Shown here: in pieces, positions 57,501 through 64,000 of the stretch
How positions within the stretch are numbered: position 1 is the stretch's first letter
How the letters are laid out: the number at the start of each line of letters is the position of its first letter
NCBI GenBank assembly: GCA_017591395.1
Contig: WEDG01000799.1
Location: 124,001 to 188,000 of the forward strand
DNA: 64,000 nt
Direction of reading: 5' to 3'
Origin: Schistocephalus solidus
Taxonomy: Eukaryota; Platyhelminthes; Cestoda; Diphyllobothriidea; Diphyllobothriidae
Notes under the pieces: generated by a model
The model's input: only the letters and a program-made list of their open reading frames with translations
Told to the model about the DNA's origin: nothing
The model's database searches: none
Made by a program: the position numbers and the translations under genes

Positions 57501-58944
57501 ACTGCAGCCGTACAGTTCAATGGCAGGGTACTATTCCCCACCACTCTTTGTCGTATTTGATTATGATACTTCCAGTGTGGGCCAATGACTGGTCGTTGGG
57601 GCGCGCAACGTATTACATTGATTCTTCAAAATCCTGTTTAACTCGCTGACAGCAGCACTAACTGCAGTGCGTTTGATATTTCGGATATTTTACTGCAGAT
57701 ATCATTGAAGTCGTGCCAACCATGCCGTGGTCCTTTACAATTCGAAGTCTTAAAGTTTCGTTCGCCACAATGGCATATAATTCTTGTACCACTAGCCAAC
57801 TAAATATTTTTGCTGGAACTATAATCCTGCCGTGATGTCAGCTCTTACCCAACAGTATCTCACTTCGAGCATGTTTGTTTAGGCAGAAGAGGTTTCAGTT
57901 GTGCATTTCTGACACGATAAGCATACTCACAATTTGTTTGGAAAATTTTTCCTTATATTTAATATCGGTTCCATGGGCAGAGACCTGGTTGCTCTGAAAG
58001 CCGCAACAACAGTGGAAGGTAGTGATAAAAGTACTGCGATCCAAGACTCAACTCCCTTGTTTTGAAATTCAGCTTGCATAGCAGCGGTGAAAAGAGGAAT
58101 TATTTAATAGTACTTCATGCTCGCTATATCACAGCGCGTTCATGTACAGCAGGCAGTTTGCCAGACCTCAGCACACACATCCTATTAGACCTGCTGCTGT
58201 TGCTGTTATTGTTTCGCTGCTACTTATTCACTGAAGTAAATGTGTTCATTTTATGGCTAACTTTTGCTAAGTGCGATTTCCATATCTGTCTCACGTTAAC
58301 GTTGAGTAGCTAACGACTGACCCCCGTCTTCTCTGAGTCTGTATTTTTAATAAAGCGTGTGCAAATTTAATTTAACTGTCGAAGTTTCTACAGGGAATAT
58401 ATCGTTGGAGCTGTTACGGCGCCTTGGGCACATGCTTCACGTTTATAGTCTAATGACCTCAGTGCTATATGTGAGATCCAACGCTCCTCTCAATAGCGCT
58501 GAGGTGCTCATGCTAGAACCCCTGTCTTCCTGGTTGTTAAGTCTTGTGGTAGTCTTACCGCAGAAGTGCAATGATTTAGACTAGGTCTACAAACTAGGTT
58601 GGTAGCTGTCTGTGAGGAGGAATGCCTGTCTCTTGGCAGCCATTTTGTCTTACAGAGTACGTATGTATGAGTTCTTTCACACACCCAAATCGTTTCAGCA
58701 CTCGCAACGGGTACTGGCTACAATCCCAGTTGCGTGTTTCGCCGATTTTCTGCTACTGAGGGACTCGTCTGCATAAGCCAGCTTTTATACTTGCAAAGTA
58801 CGCAGCTGGCCGTCAATTGTTTGTGACACATGGAAGCAGACCCTGGAGTCCTTTTTACTTTGCATTCCATTTGTGGTGTATCGGCCGTTCCATAAAATGG
58901 ACTTGTTTTTCATTTTGTATGCTCGGTGCTCGATAACTTACCTT
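57501..58944. other. Intron 2 of the BAG3-like gene, unassigned part
   Basis: No exon or repeat recognised. The 83- and 75-codon + frames (58062-58313 and 58357-58584) have no identified domain. Confidence 0.4.
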
Positions 58945-59255
58945 TCATACCCAACCTCGGGTAGTGCACCACCCGAGGCTCTAACCCGCGACCTGTTGAT
59001 TCGAAGTCCAACGCACTAACATACTGCGCCACGGGCTCGTTGTCTTGCCGGTTTAGATTGGGAATGTTAACATTGGCTGATGAACGCTCACCGATCGGTT
59101 GCGGGACTCATTCGTCCCGTTGTGCCTTGGTGCTAACTTTCGAGCCCCGCCAGCAGCCCCAACAACGACTGGTAGTATAGGCAAATGAGCATTGCCGACC
59201 AAGTCAAAGGAGACTGGAGTAGCCGTTTCTGGCTCATTAGCCATCGTCAACCAGT
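58945..59255 (-). mobile_element. tRNA-derived SINE, inverted copies
   Basis: On the - strand a tRNA-like head (GCCCGTGGCGCAGTATGTTA A-box region, GTCGCGGGTTAGAGCC B box) lies at about 59042-58960. Immediately 5' of it (59255-59048) is a SINE body (GGCTAATGAGCCAGAAACGG, GCCTATACTACCAGTCG, CCGATCGGTGAGCGTTCATC). The head's own body is cut short below 58945. So a body directly precedes a head, as in a dimer or nested insertion. Confidence 0.75.
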
Positions 59256-59259
59256 CATC

Positions 59260-59605
59260 CCCGTAACCGATCGATGAGCGTTTATCAACCGATGTCCACA
59301 TTCCTGATCTAAACCGGCAAGCTAACGAGCCAGTGGGTTAGAGCCTTGACATTCTAATCAACAGGTCGCGGGTTCGAGCCTCGGGTGGTGCAGCACCTGG
59401 GGTTAGGTATGACAGGTTGATGGTGTCTAATGAGCCAAAAATGGTCATTTCAGTCTCCCTTGTATTTGTGGACAATGTTTATCTGCCTATACTACTAACT
59501 GCTGTGCGGCTGCTGGCGGTGCTGAAGAGTGAGTCGCAAGGCAGAACGGGACGAATGAATCCCGTAACCGATCGGTTAGTGTTCATCAACCAATTTGCTC
59601 TTCGC
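59260..59605 (+). mobile_element. tRNA-derived SINE, + copy with head and body
   Basis: A body end (ACCGATCGATGAGCG, ATCTAAACCGGCAAG) at 59262-59318 is followed by a head at 59319-59400 (CCAGTGGGTTAGAGCC; GGTCGCGGGTTCGAGCC as B box) and a body to 59605 (CTAATGAGCCAAAAATGG, GCCTATACTACTAACTGC, AACCGATCGGTTAGTG). The intact B box fits polymerase III promotion. It forms an inverted repeat with the - copies. Confidence 0.8.
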
Positions 59606-60033
59606 TAAGGGTTTTGCAAAATTCGATCGCCAAAGTTGATCTGTTTCTTAATAGTCAGTGATCACTTGGTTGAGAGGTCAATCGTGAGGAGTCAATGAAC
59701 GTACACATTTCACAGCGAGAGAGAGAGGTTAGTGTTTATCAACGCAAATTTGTTGTGTGTTCTTCGTTCATGCTCGCTATTATTTCTTTTTCCTTTCTTG
59801 GCGACCTACGGTGTATTATGATAAGCGTGGCCCTCAAGGGACGATATAGATTGTCTGTTTTGCCATCCCAACCGACTTACCTTTTGTTGATTAATATACA
59901 ATTTGTCCTTTTATTGTTAGATTGCCCTCGACTGCATTGTTTTCCTACTGTTTATTGTACTTAACCCTTTGTGTCACCTAGTTACACTCTTTAATTTAAG
60001 TCGCCATTTCCCATCGAAACATCTTTTTTGTAG
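59606..60033 (+). other. End of intron 2 of the BAG3-like gene
   Basis: A pyrimidine-rich acceptor, CATCTTTTTTGTAG, ends at 60033. No other feature recognised. Confidence 0.5.
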
Positions 60034-60347
60034 GATCTCCGGGTGACAGAGAGTATGTACGGCTTATGGAGAGTTTAGAATTACTAATCCTTGAGTTGGA
60101 TGGCATTGGCATCGACGGTCAGGAAGATCTGCGCAACGCCCGTCGCTCGGCCGTCCGCGAACTCCAGCAAGTTCTTGAAATGCTCGAATTTCGTGGCTCC
60201 ATGTCCGGAGATAGTGAAGGCACCAGCCACAGTAAAGACAACACTATACATGGCAACAGCAGTAGCAACAATAGCAACAAAGACGACGCCTACTCTGGCA
60301 AAACCAGTGATGAGGGCATTGGAAGCGCATCTAAGGAGCAGCCATAG
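60034..60347 (+). CDS. BAG3-like co-chaperone, terminal exon: BAG domain and tail
   Basis: The frame set by exon 2 gives G-SPGDREYVRL, MESLELLILELDGI, DGQEDLRNARRSAVRELQQV and LEMLE. This aligns with helices 2-3 of the BAG domain (LxxELLxLDxVxxxGxxxVRxARRxxVRxVQxxLExLE in BAG3). Helix 3 residues contact the Hsp70 ATPase domain and promote nucleotide release. An acidic, Ser/Asn/Gly-rich, probably disordered tail of about 50 residues precedes the TAG at 60345-60347. The spliced protein would be about 222 aa, much shorter than vertebrate BAG3 because the long proline-rich middle is missing. No clear AATAAA was seen just downstream. Confidence 0.88.
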
Positions 60348-61559
60348 TATTACTCGTTTCTACTCTTCCCCCAACCACGCGATGGAATCTGTGCCTCCTC
60401 CCTTTTTTCTCTCCACCCCCTTACCTTTATTACCTGTCCATAAGGGCCAGCTCCCCGGTCTGGTTCGAATACTCCGTTCCAGCACACGCAAATTTTGCGG
60501 GGCCATTTGTGGTGCCGGATGGTTGCCAGCTGATTCCGCTTGGCCCTGTCTTTCATGGCGAAGTAAACGGCTCTGGGTTGTGTGTGTGTGTGTGTGTGTG
60601 TGTTTCACTCCACACGAACGTACTCGCCACTGTGATTAGATGGACCTGTTTTATTGCTTTCTGTGCTTTACGGTTGCGCACTTACTTCCCCCTCCCTCCC
60701 TCTTCCTGGTTCATACCGCATTTCCCCTGTTGTTGAGCTCAGCCATTGAGGCTGAGGCCGGAATCTCCTCACACAACCCGTGGACCTGGAAGGATATATG
60801 TACTTTCATTCATGCTCACACAAGCGCACACATAAGCCACTTTGATTTATGGGGAATCGGATATAATGTACAGATAGCTTGCAATTGATTCTAATACTGT
60901 CTTTCTGGCCTGTAACGTCGGATCTTCCTGAAAATTGGTGCAGAGAATTGACAACTTATTTTTAGTCCTAAGCAAAATCAAATCTTGGCTTTTGCATTCT
61001 GGTCGTTTTTTGGGGACTGGACTCACCATCTATGTTGAAGCTGGAGGAAAATTTAGGTAGCGGTTAACTTCTCATGTTCTCGAAAACTATTAAGAAAAGG
61101 CATGTTGCACTCAAAGCTGTTGTTATTCAAGAACCTCTATAAGGTTACCGCTATTCGAAGCTCACTTTCCGAACTGCGTTCATTCAGTTTTTTATCTGAA
61201 TCGGTATACATATTTAGAAGGGTGTACGACACCCATCACTCGAGGCTGGGCGAACTCTGCGTCTTGCTGGAAAAGGAAGTGCCATTCCCTTATTATATTT
61301 GAAGCGTGGACTGTTGGTCGCTATCAGGCCTATTTAGTCTGACTACACCGTTCTAGTGGTTGGGTTATTTAAGCGTTTGAGGTGTTGCGTCGATTCGAAT
61401 GCAGCGCTCAGAAGATTATGTATGTGGGTCTGGGACGGCATTCTGTGTGCTAATTTATGTATGTATGTGAGTGTGCTGCCTTGAGCCAGCAATTTCGTCT
61501 CCACGCGTTCTTTCTATGGTGTGGATTGCAGTTGCTTTCTAAATTTTTGGAAGTCCACT
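60348..61559. other. 3' flank of the BAG3-like gene; (TG)n at 60577-60603
   Basis: Probably includes the 3' UTR. A pure TG run of about 26 nt lies at 60577-60603. An imperfect TATGTATG/TGTG stretch lies near 61416-61471. No other gene recognised. Confidence 0.5.
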
Positions 61560-62060
61560 TCTAGTCCTTATGCAATTGGATTTCGTCAAGGACGCCCATT
61601 CATTAATTCAATTTGCCTCTTTATTTTTTGGATTCTCGATTTGCTTCAGAACGCAGACTGACAAATCTTGATTACGTTGGCGATGCCACCCTATTAACTT
61701 CAGTCTGTGCTAGTCTGCATAACATACTGCCTCGGACAAATGGGGTGGTTAAATTAGTCGGTTGGCCCCGAAATGTCACAGAAGCTAAAACACTATTGCG
61801 TTGTACCTCCAACGCGGAGGGAATTCTTACGATTAACCGCCGTCAGCTGCAAGTTGACAGTTACAAATATCCAACCAGTGAATCCAGCGTTGTGTTGTCA
61901 GAAGACGCTAGCGCAGGCACTGTTTTCCGAGGCCAACGCCGACTTCAGGTGATCACACGCCACCCTACCCCTCCGATGACAGCAGCTCAGTCCGCGTACT
62001 TGACAGCGATCGTCACTCCCCATACTCGACCTACAAAAATCGCTCACACTCTACCCTGAC
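61560..62060 (+). mobile_element. RTE-like LINE relic, reverse transcriptase middle
   Basis: IGFRQGRPFINSI (cf. GVRQGCPLSP) near 61571, then in the 61613-62059 frame RRLTNLDYVGDATLL, where YVGD stands at the catalytic YADD, and INRRQLQVDSYKYPTSES (cf. IDGxxLExVDxFKYLGS). The catalytic motif is lost. Confidence 0.7.
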
Positions 62061-63079
62061 TCCTCAGGCTCATTGACCACAACACACCGACCTCGCCATG
62101 CAGGCGGCGTAGAAACAATGAGTGTTAGTCGTGAGACCCTCATAAACCCTGTCACCCTCTCTTATTTTCATTATCTATGCAACTGTACAGGTCTGATGAT
62201 AAATTACTGGAAACATGATTGACGACTTTGCTTTTCAAGTACATGTATTGGTGGAGAGCAGGATGGCAACAACATCATCGCTAAAGTCAGTACTGCTTCT
62301 GCGCTCAAAGAGGGGTGTTGTTCATTGTACCAGATTAAGACTCGGATATCGTTTAAATAACTGAAATATTTCGTACTTGTATTATACAATACAAAATATG
62401 ATAACCTAATGGCCAGAAAAAGAGTCGCTGAGTGAGTTATCTTGTTTGCAGTCGTTTGTTGAATAGGATTTTCTAAAGATTTGTTAGGTCTTACTATGCC
62501 AGGTGGTGATAAGTTTGTGAATATAATCGATTTAAGAGATTTGAATTCGCTTTGTCTTTCGAGCATGATAGTTTGACCGTTGCATGGACGGGGTCCGCTG
62601 CTGCCTTACGAGGTGCGCCCGGCAGGAGCAACTTGAGCGTGCATTCGTTTTTGATGAAGCAGAAGTGCGTTCACCTGACTAACTCCACACCACCAACCGA
62701 TAGCAAGATGGGCGGCCTGGGAAGAATGACTGGCAAAGCTAAATGGCCCTTCTACGCGTATCCCGCGAACTGGGGTGGGGATGACAAGGCTACAGCCCAT
62801 TCTACACATCACCTTGATCGCTGGCACGCCACAGGACGAGGACCTGCTCCAGCAACTGGCAATGTCGTAGCTGAGGTTGTCCCACTTCGTCTCCTACCGA
62901 ATCGGTTGGGGGAAGAGAATGTTGGTCAGGAGAAAAGTTTTTCCGTGCACGTAACTATTTCCCCTACTTTAGCTTAGCCTCAACATGGGAACGGGAGGCC
63001 ATTGTGCCCATTAATTGACTGCGGTTAGGAGATCCATGATCGAAGCAGCTCACAGTTATCAACTCTTTCGCGGATTTCG
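62061..63079. other. Unassigned sequence
   Basis: A 141-codon + frame with a TTG start (62552-62977) and a 120-codon - frame (62204-62566) match nothing I recognise. Confidence 0.35.
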
Positions 63080-64000
63080 GCAACCTTTAACCAGACCGAA
63101 GTGGCCAGTTGACGCTGCAGAAATACCGCAGAGTTTTGAGCCAAATTATTCCGAAGTGTTTACAGCTCATAGGAGAGAACGGTGTAACACTGCTTGACCG
63201 AGTTATCAACAATCGACCCAGAGAACTGCGAACTAGACGAGATATGGTGCTCAGAGTTAAATTCCAAACGTTAAGTCCCAGCACACAAGCTCACGGCGAG
63301 ACGCTGGTCGACAATTTATCCTCCAAAGAACTGACACTGGTACTGTCAAGTGCTAAAACAGGAAGCATCCTTCAACACTGCGGATGCCGATCCGGTTAAT
63401 CTTTTGGCCACCATTGAGTTGGTCTTAAAACACTCCCAGGAGGCAGATGATACAAAGCACCTTATCACACAAGTTACGTCCTTACTGTTGACACAAACCA
63501 CGTGTGGCTATTCCGAGAGCGGAGCAGGATGCCCTCAGGACACTGACTGCTGACAGGAATATCGTGATACTGCCAGCCGACAAGGGACGTTCCACAGTAG
63601 TACTCGACAAGGCAGAATACCTCCGGAAGGCCAACTCGATGACTGTCATGCCTATCTCAGGTGCGATGGAGATCCGATGAAGAAGCTGGTGGCAAAAATC
63701 AATGCGACGCTCGCTAGTTTGCAGAGTAATGGTGCCATCTCAAAAGCTGAACGACTGGCAATACAACCTACAGATTCAGCCATGGCGAGATTCTATGGGC
63801 TGCCCAAAGTACACAAGCATGATGCTCCACTTCGAGCCATCATACCTCTGCGCGGAACACCCACATTCAATCTGGCCAAATGGCTGTTCCGACGTCTTAA
63901 CTGTCTTACATCAGATTCCGATGCAACGGTCCGTTCAGCCTTCCATTTCTTGGAAAGACTCCGTGGTTTACACCTTAATGCTGACGAAGTCATGGTATCA
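63080..64000 (+). pseudogene. Penelope-like element reverse transcriptase (broken, runs off the window)
   Basis: N-terminal part in frame 63109 (ENGVTLLDRVINNRPRELRT, LSSKELTLVLSS), then a frameshift to ADADPVNLLATIELVLKH, then LTADRNIVILPADKGRSTVV and DKAEYL. Another shift leads to FYGLPKVHKHDAPLRAIIPL and GTPTFNLAKWL. The order LS-KGL, ILPADKG, YGLPKxHK, PLRPIxS, G-P-x-YNLAK is diagnostic of Penelope-like RTs. The catalytic YxDD and any GIY-YIG endonuclease would lie beyond 64000. At least three frame breaks. Confidence 0.85.

Noticed and set aside
59319..59400. Functional tRNA gene
   Set aside because: The B box is good, but the anticodon and acceptor stems are degenerate and the unit is part of a repeated SINE.
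60091..60639. 182-codon + frame overlapping the BAG exon
   Set aside because: It is the wrong frame of the BAG3-like terminal exon. The frame set by splicing gives the BAG domain and ends at 60347.
62552..62977. 141-codon + frame as a gene
   Set aside because: Non-ATG start, no recognisable domain, and flanked by decayed retroelements. Left as unassigned.

Overview
The window looks like nuclear DNA of a repeat-rich animal genome, most probably a parasitic flatworm. A large-genome (diphyllobothriidean-like) tapeworm is my best guess, at low to moderate confidence. Reasons: no long uninterrupted host genes, split genes with one very short intron (31 or 34 nt) and one very long intron (9.1 kb), and dense, decayed CR1/jockey-like, RTE-like and Penelope-like retroelements. 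There is no sign of bacterial operons, rRNA or CRISPR.

Host genes. Two can be supported. (1) A BAG3/starvin-type co-chaperone on the + strand: a WW-domain exon (50519-50776), an exon carrying the first BAG helix (50808-50904) and a terminal exon with the rest of the BAG domain (60034-60347). The reading phases agree across both introns and give a compact protein of about 222 aa. (2) On the - strand, a CRIB (Cdc42/Rac-binding) exon (17321-17430) preceded by a phase-compatible proline-rich exon (17974-18047). Together they resemble the N-terminal region of a p21-activated kinase. No kinase domain was found.

Mobile DNA. About 19.9-50 kb is a nested graveyard of CR1/jockey-like LINEs. I call the families A (mostly - strand, 3' tail of TATACTGAA-like repeats), B (+, TTGAA tail), C (both strands, ATT/AATA tail), D (relics) and E (3'-UTR-only copies with an ATTT tail). 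A3 (about 23.4-27.9 kb) and B2 (about 37.9-41.8 kb) are nearly complete but broken by frameshifts. RTE-like relics lie at 52.1-53.6 (-), 57.2-57.5 (+) and 61.6-62.1 kb (+). A Penelope-like reverse transcriptase runs off the right edge. tRNA-derived SINEs lie at 28.0 and 58.9-59.6 kb. Foldback-type repeats lie at 5.2-6.1, 9.5-11.3 and 55.2-55.8 kb, and another dispersed repeat (R3) at 6.5, 8.0-8.6 and 11.3-11.8 kb. The left 19 kb is mostly AT-rich DNA in which I see no other recognisable gene.

Most notable signal. The 3' UTRs of families C and E share a hairpin with two opposed U-tracts (5-9 nt) between a lower and an upper stem, with a CA dinucleotide on the 3' side of the internal loop. This is the architecture of ENE elements, RNA elements that stabilise transcripts by forming a triple helix with poly(A). 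Pairing is retained between copies although the stem sequences differ.
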